From: Rothia kristinae NBRC 15354 | GTDB lineage: Bacteria; Actinomycetota; Actinomycetes; Actinomycetales; Micrococcaceae | Length of the DNA: 64,000 bases | Direction: 5' to 3' | Assembly (NCBI RefSeq): GCF_001570865.1 | Contig: NZ_BCSM01000012.1 | Location: 1 to 64,000, forward strand | Shown: one piece after another, positions 17,194-26,128 of the stretch | How positions within the stretch are numbered: position 1 is the first letter of the stretch | Layout of the letters: the number at the start of each line of letters is the position of its first letter | Notes under the pieces: model-generated | What the model was told of the DNA's origin: nothing | Seen by the model: the letters and a program-made list of their open reading frames with translations, nothing else | Databases searched by the model: none | Position numbers and translations under genes: made by a program

Positions 17194-17928
17194 CTACGAG
17201 ACGGGTGGCCGCCGAGTCCTGCCGTGGCCGCCACGGCGCGGGGCGTACTCGTCGACGTAGTCCTGCCCCGACAGCTCGCGGATGGCCGCGATGATCTGCT
17301 GGGCCGCGCCCCGCGCGGCGTGCGCGCCGGCGTCGGGCCCGGTCCAGGCGGACAGGTCCAGCGGCGCCCCGATCACGGTGCGGGGACGCTGCTCGGGCGC
17401 AGGGCGCAGCAGGGGCCGCGGCAGCCGGGGCAGCCGGGCCCCGGGAGGCTGCAGCCGCTGCGTGCCGATCATCGCCACCGGCAGGACGGGCACCCCCGCC
17501 TCCAATGCGAGCCTGGCCACCCCGAGCTTGGGCCGGTGCAGCCGCCCGTCCGGGGATCGCGTGCCCTCCGGGTAGATGCCCAGCAGCTGCCCCTCGGCTA
17601 AGACCGCCCGGGCCGCCTCCAGGGCCCCGGCCGAGCGCTGGCCCCCGGAACGGTCCAGGGGGATCTGGTGGATGGCGCGGAAGAACGCGGCCATGGCCCT
17701 GCCGAGGGGCCCCGGGGCGGTGAAGTACTCGGCCTTCGCGAGGAAGCTGACCGGGCGGGGCACCGCGACGGGCAGCAGCACCGGGTCCAGGAAGGACAGG
17801 TGGTTGGAGGCCAGGATCGCGGGACCGGTGGAGGGCACGTGCTCCAGGCCGTGCACCTGGGGACGCAGCAGGAGGTTCACCAGCGGCCCGACGACGCCGC
17901 GTCGGAGGGCCATGTAGAGCGTCGGCAC
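17194..17928 (-). CDS. 1-acyl-sn-glycerol-3-phosphate acyltransferase family protein (PlsC type)
   Basis: A 244-residue membrane-associated acyltransferase with the catalytic NHLSFLD (HX4D) motif, a mid-domain FLAKAEYF segment and the substrate-binding YPEGTRSPDG. This is the order of the PlsC family, and it probably makes phosphatidic acid or acylates a related lipid. Rv2182c occupies the same neighbourhood (between aroG and fadD15) in mycobacteria. The ATG at 17928 is preceded by TACAGT on the minus strand (17969-17964), a likely -10, giving a leader of about 30 bases. The C-terminus is arginine-rich. Confidence 0.88.
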   Translation of the reverse strand: MPTLYMALRRGVVGPLVNLLLRPQVHGLEHVPSTGPAILASNHLSFLDPVLLPVAVPRPVSFLAKAEYFTAPGPLGRAMAAFFRAIHQIPLDRSGGQRSAGALEAARAVLAEGQLLGIYPEGTRSPDGRLHRPKLGVARLALEAGVPVLPVAMIGTQRLQPPGARLPRLPRPLLRPAPEQRPRTVIGAPLDLSAWTGPDAGAHAARGAAQQIIAAIRELSGQDYVDEYAPRRGGHGRTRRPPVS

Positions 17929-18004
17929 AGGGGTCCTTCGGTCCGGGAACGGGCGGTGGGGCCACTGTACCGCGCGGGGTTTCCCCGGGCCGGTGGGACC
18001 GTGG

Positions 18005-18010
18005 TTGAAT
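18005..18010 (+). promoter_or_regulatory. Leaderless -10 element of the esterase gene
   Basis: TTGAAT ends 7 bases before the ATG at 18018, matching the leaderless spacing seen at many genes here. The first T-A pair of the TANNNT consensus is not perfect, so this is a weaker example. Confidence 0.4.
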
Positions 18011-18017
18011 CGTGGGT

Positions 18018-18887
18018 ATGGGCTTGATCACGCACCTGCGCCACCGCAGCGCCGCCCCCGGACCCGGGGTCGGCGAGCTGCCGGAGGGCGTCGACGTGCG
18101 GGCGCAGTCCTGGGACGGGGGACCTGACGGCGTGCTGGTCCTGCACGGGTTCACCGGGTCGCCGCACAGCATGCGCCCCTGGGCCCGGGAGTGGGCCCGA
18201 CGCGGCTACGCCGTCGAGCTGCCGCTGCTGCCCGGGCACGGCACCTCCGTGGCGGACATGGCCACCCGGAACTGGCGGGAGTGGGCCGCGGCGGTGGATG
18301 ACGCCTACTGGCGCCTGGCCGCCCGCTGCGAGCGCGTGGGGGTCGTGGGGCTGTCCATGGGCGGGGCGCTGGCGCTGCATCTGGCGGCCCGCCGGCCGGT
18401 CGCCGCGCTGAGCCTGGTCAACCCCGGCCTGGTCTCCCCGCAGCCGCTGAGCGCCCTGGGCGGGCCGCTGTCCCGTGTGGTGCCGACGGTGCCCGGGGTG
18501 CGCGATGACATCCGCCGGGAGGGCGTGAGCGAAGGGGCCTATCCGCGGGTGCCCGTGGCCGCCGCGGGGCAGATGCACCGGCTGTTCGCCGCGGCCCGCC
18601 GGAGCCTGGGCGCGGTGCGCGCCCCGGTGCAGGTGCTGCGCTCGGAGGTGGACCACGTGGTCACCGAGGCCAGTCTCCGCGCGCTGCGCGCCGGGCTGCC
18701 CCAGGCCCCGGAGGTGGTGTCGCTGCCGCGCAGCTGGCACGTGGCCACCCTGGATCACGACGCGCCGCTGATCTTCGCCGCCTCCACACGGTTCTTCGCC
18801 GACCACCGGCTGCGCGCCACCCCAGACCACACCGCGCGGGAGTCCCGGCCGGGGCAGCCCGCCGACGTCCGCAGGGACGCCCGCTGA
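18018..18887 (+). CDS. Alpha/beta-hydrolase, carboxylesterase / monoacylglycerol-lipase-like
   Basis: A 289-residue alpha/beta-hydrolase. The oxyanion-side motif VLHGFTGSPH (41-50) is followed by the nucleophile elbow GLSMGG (serine 113), and the likely acid and base are Asp 212 (SEVDHVV) and His 241 (SWHVATLDHD). This order and the short cap resemble thermophilic carboxylesterase Est30 and bacterial monoacylglycerol lipases. It sits between a PlsC-type acyltransferase and an acyl-CoA synthetase, so a role in lipid turnover is plausible. A GTG two codons upstream is possible; the ATG was preferred because of the promoter spacing. Confidence 0.82.
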   Translation: MGLITHLRHRSAAPGPGVGELPEGVDVRAQSWDGGPDGVLVLHGFTGSPHSMRPWAREWARRGYAVELPLLPGHGTSVADMATRNWREWAAAVDDAYWRLAARCERVGVVGLSMGGALALHLAARRPVAALSLVNPGLVSPQPLSALGGPLSRVVPTVPGVRDDIRREGVSEGAYPRVPVAAAGQMHRLFAAARRSLGAVRAPVQVLRSEVDHVVTEASLRALRAGLPQAPEVVSLPRSWHVATLDHDAPLIFAASTRFFADHRLRATPDHTARESRPGQPADVRRDAR

Positions 18888-18934
18888 CCCCTCCCCCGTT
18901 CGCGGAAGGAGCGGTCCACGACCGAAAGGATCTC

Positions 18935-20788
18935 ATGGACGAGACCTCGACCGAGCTGACCATCGAGACGGACCCGCAGTCCAATCTCACGGACCTGCTG
19001 GAGGCCAAGCTGCCCCAACACGCCGAGCAGGTGCTCTTCCGCGTGCAGGATGAGCCCGGCAGCGGCACCTGGCGGGAGGTGAGCGCGCGCGAGTTCCGCG
19101 AGGAGGTGATCGCCCTGGCCCGGGGGCTGATCGCCGAGGGCATCGAACCCGGCGACCGCGTCGGACTGATGTCGCGCACCCGCTACGAATGGGCCGTCGC
19201 GGACTTCGCGATCTTCTACGCCGGGGCGGTGACGGTGCCGATCTTCGAGACCTCCTCCCCCTCCCAGATCGCCTGGAACATGAGCGACTCGGGTGCCAAG
19301 GCCATCATCGTGGAGACGAGCCAGCACCTGGCCGCCGTCAAGAGGGCCGCCCGCCACGAGGAGCTGGCCCTGCGCACCGTCTGGCAGATCGACGCCGACG
19401 ACCAGCGCCCGGAGTCCCTGGCCAGCCTGCGGGCCGCCGGGGAAGGAGTTTCCGAGGAGCAGGTGCAGGCCGCCCGCGGTGCTGCGGGACTGGAGGACAC
19501 CGCCACGATCATCTACACCTCCGGCACGACGGGGCGCCCGAAGGGCTGCGCGCTGACCCACGGGAACTTCGTGCGCCTGTCCGCGGCGGTGCGCCAGAAT
19601 GTGCCCGAGGTCGCGAATGAGCGCAACACCACGCTGCTGTTCCTCCCGCTGGCCCACGTCTTCGCCCGCTTCATCCACGTGGTGGCCCTGGACGCCGGCA
19701 TCACGATGGGCCACTCCCCCGATCTGAAGTACCTGACCCAGGACATCGCGAGCCTCTCCCCGGACTTCCTGCTGGTGGTCCCGCGGGTCTTCGAGAAGAT
19801 CTACAACGGGGCGCGCTCCCGCGCCCACGATGCCTCCGCGGTCAAGGGGCGGATCTTCGACTGGGCCGAGCGGGTGGGGGTGGCCTGGTCCGAGACGGTC
19901 ATGGACGGGCGGCGGCCCTCCCTGGCCCTGCGCGCCCAGTACGCGACAGCGGACCGACTGGTCTTCGCCCAGCTGCGCCGGGCCCTGGGTGGGAAGGTCA
20001 AATGGGCCGTCTCCGGCGGGGGGCCGCTGGCGGTGCGTCTGGCCCACTTCTTCCACGCCGCGCACCTGAAGATCCTGGAGGGCTACGGGCTGACCGAGAC
20101 CACCGCCCCGGCCACGGTCGGCACCGTGCAGGACTTCCAGATCGGCACCGTCGGCCCGCCCCTGCCGGGGACCTCGGTGCGCATCGCCGCCGACGGCGAG
20201 GTGGAGCTGCGCGGCGTCGGGATCATGGCCCACTACTGGCGCAATGAGAAGGCCGACGCGGAGTCCTTCACCGAGGACGGCTGGTTCCGCACCGGGGATC
20301 TGGGGGAGCTGACCGAGCGCGGGATGCTGAAGATCACCGGGCGCAAGAAGGAAGTCATCGTCACCGCGGGCGGGAAGAACGTCATCCCCGCCACCTACGA
20401 GGATCTGATCCGGGCCTCCCCGCTGGTCTCCCAGTGCGTGGTCTTGGGCGATGGGAAGCCGTTCATCGCGGCCCTGATCACCCTGGACGAGGAGACCCTG
20501 CCGAAGGAGCTGGGCAGGCTGGGACTGGACCCGGATCTCACCGCCGAGCAGGCCGCCCAGACCGAGGAGGTCGGCGAGGCCGTGCAGCGGCTGGTGGACC
20601 GGGCCAACGAATCCGTCTCCCGGGCCGAATCCGTGCGGGCCTTCCGGATCATCCCGCGGGACTTCACCGAGGAGTCCGGACACCTGACCCCCTCGATGAA
20701 GATCCGCCGCCCCCAGGTGATGCGGGACTACCAGGACGTCATCGAGGAGATCTACAGTAGCCCCAAGCCCACCGGGAACGACGCCTGA
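18935..20788 (+). CDS. Long-chain fatty acid--CoA ligase (FadD15-like)
   Basis: AMP-forming acyl-CoA synthetase of 617 residues. The adenylation motif IIYTSGTTGRPKG lies at 192-204. A GGGPL-containing region and YGLTETTAPATV in the substrate/AMP pocket come next. GWFRTGDLGEL and the hinge/C-domain KITGRKKEVIVTAGGKNVIP follow. This is the long-chain FadD15/FACL-like form with an insertion after the P-loop. It activates fatty acids for lipid synthesis or beta-oxidation in the cytoplasm. It lies 47 bases after the esterase with a GAAAGGATCTC ribosome site. Two hairpins follow the stop codon. Confidence 0.92.
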   Translation: MDETSTELTIETDPQSNLTDLLEAKLPQHAEQVLFRVQDEPGSGTWREVSAREFREEVIALARGLIAEGIEPGDRVGLMSRTRYEWAVADFAIFYAGAVTVPIFETSSPSQIAWNMSDSGAKAIIVETSQHLAAVKRAARHEELALRTVWQIDADDQRPESLASLRAAGEGVSEEQVQAARGAAGLEDTATIIYTSGTTGRPKGCALTHGNFVRLSAAVRQNVPEVANERNTTLLFLPLAHVFARFIHVVALDAGITMGHSPDLKYLTQDIASLSPDFLLVVPRVFEKIYNGARSRAHDASAVKGRIFDWAERVGVAWSETVMDGRRPSLALRAQYATADRLVFAQLRRALGGKVKWAVSGGGPLAVRLAHFFHAAHLKILEGYGLTETTAPATVGTVQDFQIGTVGPPLPGTSVRIAADGEVELRGVGIMAHYWRNEKADAESFTEDGWFRTGDLGELTERGMLKITGRKKEVIVTAGGKNVIPATYEDLIRASPLVSQCVVLGDGKPFIAALITLDEETLPKELGRLGLDPDLTAEQAAQTEEVGEAVQRLVDRANESVSRAESVRAFRIIPRDFTEESGHLTPSMKIRRPQVMRDYQDVIEEIYSSPKPTGNDA

Positions 20789-20795
20789 GCCACCC

Positions 20796-20890
20796 GCCGC
20801 GGGACCGGATGCTCCCCGGTCCCGCGGCGCACGTCGGCCGCCGCGCGGTCGGCGGGGCCGCGGTCGGCCGGACCGACGTCGGTCCGGCCG
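20796..20890. terminator. Pair of GC hairpins between convergent fadD15-like and mtr genes
   Basis: First hairpin: perfect 13-bp arms 20796-20808 and 20816-20828 with a 7-base loop, 8 bases after the acyl-CoA ligase stop. Second: a perfect 13-bp palindrome 20865-20877/20878-20890 with no loop, just before the mycothione reductase stop at 20902. Neither has a T tract; they probably act as bidirectional intrinsic or Rho-assisted terminators. Confidence 0.6.
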
Positions 20891-20901
20891 CGGGGTGCGG
20901 G

Positions 20902-22332
20902 TCAGTCCGGCAGCCCCGGGGTGCCGGGCACGTCCAGGCCCAGCAGGGCGTTCTCCACGACCTCGCTGAGCGCCGGGTGGATCCAGTACTGCCCCCGGGC
21001 CATCGTGTGCGCGTCCAGCCCGAAGCTCATCGCCTGTACCAGCGGCTGGATGAGGATCGAGGCCTCCGTGCCGATCAGGTGGGCCCCGAGCAGCTGACCG
21101 GTGTCCTTCCGGGCGATGAGCTTGACCAGCCCGGCCGAATCCTCCATGGCCCAGCCGTAGGCGACGTCGCCGTAGTCCTGGACCTTCACGGTGATCGCGA
21201 AGCCCTCCCGCTCCGCGAGCCTGCGGGCCTGCTCCTCGGTCAGCCCCACGGCGGCGATCTGCGGGTCGGAGAACACCGCGTGGGGCACGTAGCGCTGGTC
21301 GGTGGCCCGCAGGTCCTGCGGGTGGGTGAGGTTGTGGGCCACGGTGCGGGCCTGGGCGTTGGCCAGGTGCTTCAGCTGCACCGGGGAGCAGATGTCCCCC
21401 AGCGCCCACACCCCGGTCACGGGCCGCCCGTCGGCCAGCACCCGCTGCTGGGCGTCCACGGCCACGACCCCGTCGCGCACGTCCAGCCCGGCCTCCGCCG
21501 CCCCGATCCGGTCCGCGTTGGACCGTCGCCCGGTCGCCACCAGGACGACGTCCGCGCACACCGCCTCCCGCGAGCCCTCGCCGTCGAGAAGGTGCACCTG
21601 CAGGCCACCCTCCGGGCCCTGCTCGATCCGCTCGATCTCGGTCCCGGTGCGCAGGTCCCAGCGCCGGGCGGCCTCGCGGCGGAAGCGCTCGGCGATCTGC
21701 GCGTCGTGCTCGCGCAGCAGCCGCTCGGAGCGGTTGACCTGGATCACCCGCGAGCCCAGCCCCGTGAAGACGGTCGCGAACTCCGCGGCGATGAACCCGC
21801 CGCCGACGATCACCACGGTCTCCGGCAGCTCCTCCAGGCGCATGATCGTGTCCGAGGTGTGCACCCCGGGCAGGTCGATGCCGGGGATCTGCGGGAGCAC
21901 GGCCCGGGCGCCGGCGGCCAGGACCAGCTGCCGCCCGCGGATCCGGGTCCCGTCGTCCAGCACCAGGGTGTGCGGATCCTGCAGGCGGGCCTCCTGGGTG
22001 AACACCTCCACGAAGTCCTGGCCCTGCCGGTAGGACAGCCCACCCTCGGAGATCGGGTCGATCCGGCCGAAGATGCGGTCCCGCAGGCCCGGCCAGTCCG
22101 CCCCGGTGCGGCGCATGCGCACGCCGAGCCGCTCCAGGTCCAGCCCGTGCAGGGCAGTGGCCGCCGGGTAGGCGAACATCTTGGTGGGGATGCACCCGAC
22201 GTTCAGGCAGGTGCCGCCGAAGATCCCGGAATCCACGATTGCGACCCGCCGGTCCCGCCAGGACTCGTCGATGATGGTGTTGCCGGATCCGGATCCCAGG
22301 ATCACCAGATCGTACTCGCGGGTCTCGGACAT
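20902..22332 (-). CDS. mtr: Mycothione reductase
   Basis: Flavoprotein disulfide reductase that regenerates mycothiol from mycothione with NADPH. The 476 residues begin with an FAD-binding Rossmann motif (GSGSGNTI) and contain the redox pair C42/C47 in GGTCLNVGCIPTK. A second dinucleotide-binding motif VIVGGGFIAAEFA and the C-terminal dimer interface with IHPALSEVVENALLGL (base His-Pro) follow. SGSGN at the N-terminus distinguishes mycothione reductase from dihydrolipoamide dehydrogenase. The start ATG at 22332 has GAGGAGG upstream; the open frame to 22413 is an extension. It is 130 bases downstream of pyc in the same direction. Confidence 0.9.
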   Translation of the reverse strand: MSETREYDLVILGSGSGNTIIDESWRDRRVAIVDSGIFGGTCLNVGCIPTKMFAYPAATALHGLDLERLGVRMRRTGADWPGLRDRIFGRIDPISEGGLSYRQGQDFVEVFTQEARLQDPHTLVLDDGTRIRGRQLVLAAGARAVLPQIPGIDLPGVHTSDTIMRLEELPETVVIVGGGFIAAEFATVFTGLGSRVIQVNRSERLLREHDAQIAERFRREAARRWDLRTGTEIERIEQGPEGGLQVHLLDGEGSREAVCADVVLVATGRRSNADRIGAAEAGLDVRDGVVAVDAQQRVLADGRPVTGVWALGDICSPVQLKHLANAQARTVAHNLTHPQDLRATDQRYVPHAVFSDPQIAAVGLTEEQARRLAEREGFAITVKVQDYGDVAYGWAMEDSAGLVKLIARKDTGQLLGAHLIGTEASILIQPLVQAMSFGLDAHTMARGQYWIHPALSEVVENALLGLDVPGTPGLPD

Positions 22333-22462
22333 GGTCCTCCTCGTGGTCGCGCCGGCCCCGCGCGGTCCGTCGGGGCCCTGGCCCGGGGCGCGCGGCCCCG
22401 TCCCTCGGCTCAACGTCCGGACCGTAGCCGCGCATTCCCGCCGGGAGGCGGGCGCGCAAGGA

Positions 22463-25400
22463 TCAGGCGGGATCGATGACGATGACGAGGTCTCCCCCGT
22501 GCATCTGGGTGACCTCCCGGGCCAGGACCCGCTGCACGGTCCCGGCCACCGGCGCGGTGATGGAGGCCTCCATCTTCATGGCCTCGATCGTGGCGACCTG
22601 CTCGCCGGAGGCCACCTCCTGGCCCTCCTCCACGATCACGCTCACCGCCCCGGCGAAGGGGGCGGGCACGTGCCCGGGGCGGGAGGTGTCGGCCTTCTCC
22701 GCGGCCTGGAAGCTGGTCTCCACGGATTCGTCGCGCACGTCGATCGAGCGCTGCTGGCCGTTCAGCGTGCACATCACGGTCCGGTAGCCCTTCTCATCGG
22801 GCTCGGAGATCGCTTGCAGCGTGGCCAGCAGCCGCACCCCGCGGCCCAGGGAGATCACGTGCTCGCGGTGCTCGACCATGCCGTAGAGGAAGTCCCGGGT
22901 GTGCAGCACGGACAGGTCCCCGTACTCCTCCCTGGCCTTCGCGTACTCCGCGGCAGGGCCCGGGAACAGCAGCCGGTTCAAGGTGGCGCGGCGGGTCGGG
23001 GAGTCCCCGGTCAGACCCTCCCGGTCCTCCTCGGACAGTTGGGTGATCTTCGGCTTGGCGTGGCGCCCCTCCAGGGCCTTGGTGCGGAACGGCTCGGGCC
23101 AGCCGGCCGGCGGGGTGCCCAGCTCCCCGTTGAGGAAGCCGATCACGGAGTCGGGGATGTCGAACTTCTGCGGGTTCTGCTCGAACTCGGCCGGGTCCGC
23201 CTTCATGCCCACCAGCTGCAGGGCGAGGTCCCCCACGACCTTCGAGGAGGGGGTGACCTTCACGATGTGCCCCAGCATCCGGTCCGCGGCGGAGTACATG
23301 TCCTCGATCTCCTCGAAGTGCTCCGCCAGGCCCAGCGCGGTGGCCTGGGCGCGCAGGTTGGACAGCTGACCCCCCGGGATCTCGTGGCGGTAGACCCGCC
23401 CGGTCGGGGAGCTCAGTCCCATCTCGAAAGGCCGGTAGATCGCCCGCACGGCCTCCCAGTACGGCTCCAGGGAGCTGACCTGCTCCAGACCTAGCCCGGT
23501 GTCCCGCGGGGTGTCGGCCAGCGCGGCGACCAGCGAGGAGGCGGCCGGCTGGCTGGTGGTCCCGGCCAGGGAGGCGGCGGCGACGTCGACGGCGTCCACC
23601 CCGGCCTCGGCGGCGGCCAGCAGGGTGGCCAGCTGCCCGCCGGCGGTGTCGTGGGTGTGCAGGTGCACGGGCACATCGAAGCGCTCGCGCAGCGCCGCGA
23701 CGAGGCGTCGGGCCGCCTCCGGGCGCAGCAGGCCGGCCATGTCCTTGATCGCCAGGATGTGCGCGCCGGCGTCGACGATCTGCTGGGCCAGATCCAGGTA
23801 GTACTCCAGGGTGTAGACCCGCTCCTGCGGGTCCAGCAGGTTGCCGGTGTAGCACATGGCCACCTCGGCCACCGCCGTGCCGGTCTCGCGCACCGCCCGG
23901 ATCGCCGGGGCCATCTGGGAGACGTCGTTCAGGGCGTCGAAGATCCGGAAGATGTCCACCCCGGTCTCGGCGGCCTCCTTGACGAAGGCCTCCGTGACCT
24001 CCTCGGGGTACGGGGTGTAGCCCACCGTGTTGCGCCCGCGCAGCAGCATCTGGATCGGCAGGTTGGGCATGGCCGCCCGCAGGTGGGCCAGGCGCTCCCA
24101 GGGGTCCTCGGAGAGGAAGCGCAGGGCGACGTCGTAGGTGGCCCCGCCCCAGGCCTCCACCGAGAACAGCCCGGGCAGCACGTGGGCGTAGGCCGGGGCC
24201 GCGGCCAGCAGATCCCGGGTGCGGATCCGGGTGGCCAGCAGGGACTGGTGGGCGTCGCGGAACGTGGTGTCGGTGACCGCGAGAGCCTCGGACTCGCGCA
24301 GCGCCTTCGCGAAGCCCTCGGGGCCCTTCTCCAGCAGCACCTGGCGCCACCCGTCCGGGGGCGTGTGGTGCCCGCCGTCGAAGGGGTTGCGGTACGGCTC
24401 GGCGATCTTGTCCCCGGGGTAGCGGGGCAGCTTGTCCCGCGGGTCGATGCCCTCGATGCGGGGGCCGTGGGGGCGGTTGACCGTGACCTGGGCGAGGTAG
24501 CTCAGGGCCCGGGTGCCCCGGTCCGATGAGTGCTTCTTGGTCAGCAGCTCCGGGTGCTCGTCGATGAAGGGGGTGGAGACGTCCCCGGCCTGGAACACCG
24601 GATCCTCCAGCACCGCCTGGATGAAGGGGATGTTGGTGGCCACCCCGCGGATGCGGAACTCGGCCAGGGCCCGCTGGGCCCGCTGCACGGCGGTGCGGAA
24701 GTCCCGGCCGCGGCAGGTGACCTTGCACAGCATGGAGTCGAAGTGCGGGGAGATCTCCGCCCCGGCGTACACGGTGCCCCCGTCCAGGCGCACCCCGGCA
24801 CCGCCGGCGGAGCGATAGGCGCTGATCTTCCCGACGTCGGGCCGGAAGCCGTTGGTGGGGTCCTCGGTGGTGATCCGGCACTGCAGGGCCGCACCCTTGA
24901 CGCTCAGGGTCTTCTGGGAGATGCCCAGGTCCTCCAGGGTCTCCCCCGAGGCGATGCGCATCTGGGCCTGCACGAGGTCCACGTCCGTGACCTCCTCGGT
25001 CACGGTGTGCTCCACCTGGATGCGCGGGTTCATCTCGATGAACACGTGCTGCCCGGCCCGCTCCCCCGCGGTGTCCACGAGGAACTCCACGGTGCCGGCG
25101 TTGACGTAGCCCAGCTCCCGGGCGAACTTCACCGCATCCCGGTGCAGGGCCTGGCGGATCCGCTCGTCCAGGTGCGGGGCCGGGGCGATCTCCACGACCT
25201 TCTGGTGCCGACGCTGCAGGGAGCAGTCGCGTTCGAACAGGTGCACGATGTGCCCCTGCGCGTCGGCGAGGATCTGCACCTCGATGTGCCGGGGCCGCAG
25301 CACCGCCTGCTCCAGGAAGACCGTCGGGTCCCCGAAGGCGGTCTCCGCCTCGCGCATCGCCGCCGCCAGCGCATCCGGCAGCTCCTCGGCGGTGTTGACC

Positions 25401-25909
25401 CGGCGCATGCCGCGACCGCCGCCGCCGGCCACGGCCTTGACGAAGATCGGGAAGCCGATCCGCCCGGCCTCGGCCAGCAGCTGCTCCGGGTCCGCGGAGG
25501 GCTCGGTGGAATCCAGCACGGGGATCCCGGCGCGCCGGGCGGCCTTCAGCGCCGCGACCTTGTTCCCGGCCAGGTCCAGGACCTCCGGGGGCGGGCCGAT
25601 GAAGGTGATCCCGGCCTCGGCCGCGGCCTGGGCGAGCTTGGGGTTCTCGGACAGGAACCCGTAGCCGGGGTAGATCGCGTCCGCACCGGACTCACGGGCC
25701 ACCCGGATGATCTCGTCCACATCCAGGTAGGCCCGGACGGGGTGGCCCTCCTCCCCGATCGGGTAGGCCTCATCGGCCTGCTGGCGGTGGATCGAGTTGC
25801 GGTCCTCGTATGGGAAGACGCCGACGGTCTTGGCGCCGAGCTCGTAGGCGGCGCGATAGGCGCGGATCGCGATCTCGCCGCGGTTGGCGATCAGGATCTT
25901 GGAGAACAT
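22463..25909 (-). CDS. pyc: Pyruvate carboxylase
   Basis: Biotin enzyme that makes oxaloacetate from pyruvate and bicarbonate (anaplerosis). The 1148-residue single chain has a biotin carboxylase domain with the GGGGRGMR ATP loop, a carboxyltransferase TIM barrel (FRDAHQSLLATR, HTHDTAGG) and a C-terminal biotinyl domain with EAMKMEA, lysine 1112 being the biotin site. The length matches actinobacterial and other alpha-4 pyruvate carboxylases. I chose the ATG at 25909 (MFSKILIANRGEIA) with GGTGGA upstream; a GTG four codons earlier lies inside that ribosome site. A GC hairpin (22437-22452) follows the stop. Such anaplerosis complements the PEP-consuming DAHP synthase and GarA-controlled TCA flux nearby, but this link is only contextual. 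Confidence 0.96.
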   Translation of the reverse strand: MFSKILIANRGEIAIRAYRAAYELGAKTVGVFPYEDRNSIHRQQADEAYPIGEEGHPVRAYLDVDEIIRVARESGADAIYPGYGFLSENPKLAQAAAEAGITFIGPPPEVLDLAGNKVAALKAARRAGIPVLDSTEPSADPEQLLAEAGRIGFPIFVKAVAGGGGRGMRRVNTAEELPDALAAAMREAETAFGDPTVFLEQAVLRPRHIEVQILADAQGHIVHLFERDCSLQRRHQKVVEIAPAPHLDERIRQALHRDAVKFARELGYVNAGTVEFLVDTAGERAGQHVFIEMNPRIQVEHTVTEEVTDVDLVQAQMRIASGETLEDLGISQKTLSVKGAALQCRITTEDPTNGFRPDVGKISAYRSAGGAGVRLDGGTVYAGAEISPHFDSMLCKVTCRGRDFRTAVQRAQRALAEFRIRGVATNIPFIQAVLEDPVFQAGDVSTPFIDEHPELLTKKHSSDRGTRALSYLAQVTVNRPHGPRIEGIDPRDKLPRYPGDKIAEPYRNPFDGGHHTPPDGWRQVLLEKGPEGFAKALRESEALAVTDTTFRDAHQSLLATRIRTRDLLAAAPAYAHVLPGLFSVEAWGGATYDVALRFLSEDPWERLAHLRAAMPNLPIQMLLRGRNTVGYTPYPEEVTEAFVKEAAETGVDIFRIFDALNDVSQMAPAIRAVRETGTAVAEVAMCYTGNLLDPQERVYTLEYYLDLAQQIVDAGAHILAIKDMAGLLRPEAARRLVAALRERFDVPVHLHTHDTAGGQLATLLAAAEAGVDAVDVAAASLAGTTSQPAASSLVAALADTPRDTGLGLEQVSSLEPYWEAVRAIYRPFEMGLSSPTGRVYRHEIPGGQLSNLRAQATALGLAEHFEEIEDMYSAADRMLGHIVKVTPSSKVVGDLALQLVGMKADPAEFEQNPQKFDIPDSVIGFLNGELGTPPAGWPEPFRTKALEGRHAKPKITQLSEEDREGLTGDSPTRRATLNRLLFPGPAAEYAKAREEYGDLSVLHTRDFLYGMVEHREHVISLGRGVRLLATLQAISEPDEKGYRTVMCTLNGQQRSIDVRDESVETSFQAAEKADTSRPGHVPAPFAGAVSVIVEEGQEVASGEQVATIEAMKMEASITAPVAGTVQRVLAREVTQMHGGDLVIVIDPA

Positions 25910-26004
25910 CGGGGATTCCACCGTTTCCGTCCCGCATCGCGCCGCTTCCGACCGGAAGCGGGACGCGCGGGAGCTTGGTTGGCCGGACAGGAGGTGTCCC
26001 GAAC

Positions 26005-26083
26005 AATATATGTCAGATCACACCCCGGGGAGGAATCCGCCGCACCCTCGGGACACGGCATCGGGCGCCCGGGCCGCTATGAT
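26005..26083. promoter_or_regulatory. Divergent pyc / parA promoter region with AT-rich island
   Basis: In otherwise GC-rich DNA the stretch 26001-26013 reads GAACAATATATGT. On the minus strand TATATT (26010-26005) is a good -10 candidate for pyc, about 95 bases from its start. On the plus strand TATGAT (26078-26083) is a -10 candidate for parA. Clear -35 elements were not found. Confidence 0.45.
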
Positions 26084-26128
26084 GGGGCCGATTCCGAAAA
26101 AACCCGGCCCATCCCGCGCGAGGTGTGT

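Noticed and set aside
26078-26125. A-rich loop hairpin in the parA leader as a riboswitch
   Set aside because: Only one imperfect stem flanks an A run; no conserved aptamer pattern was recognised.
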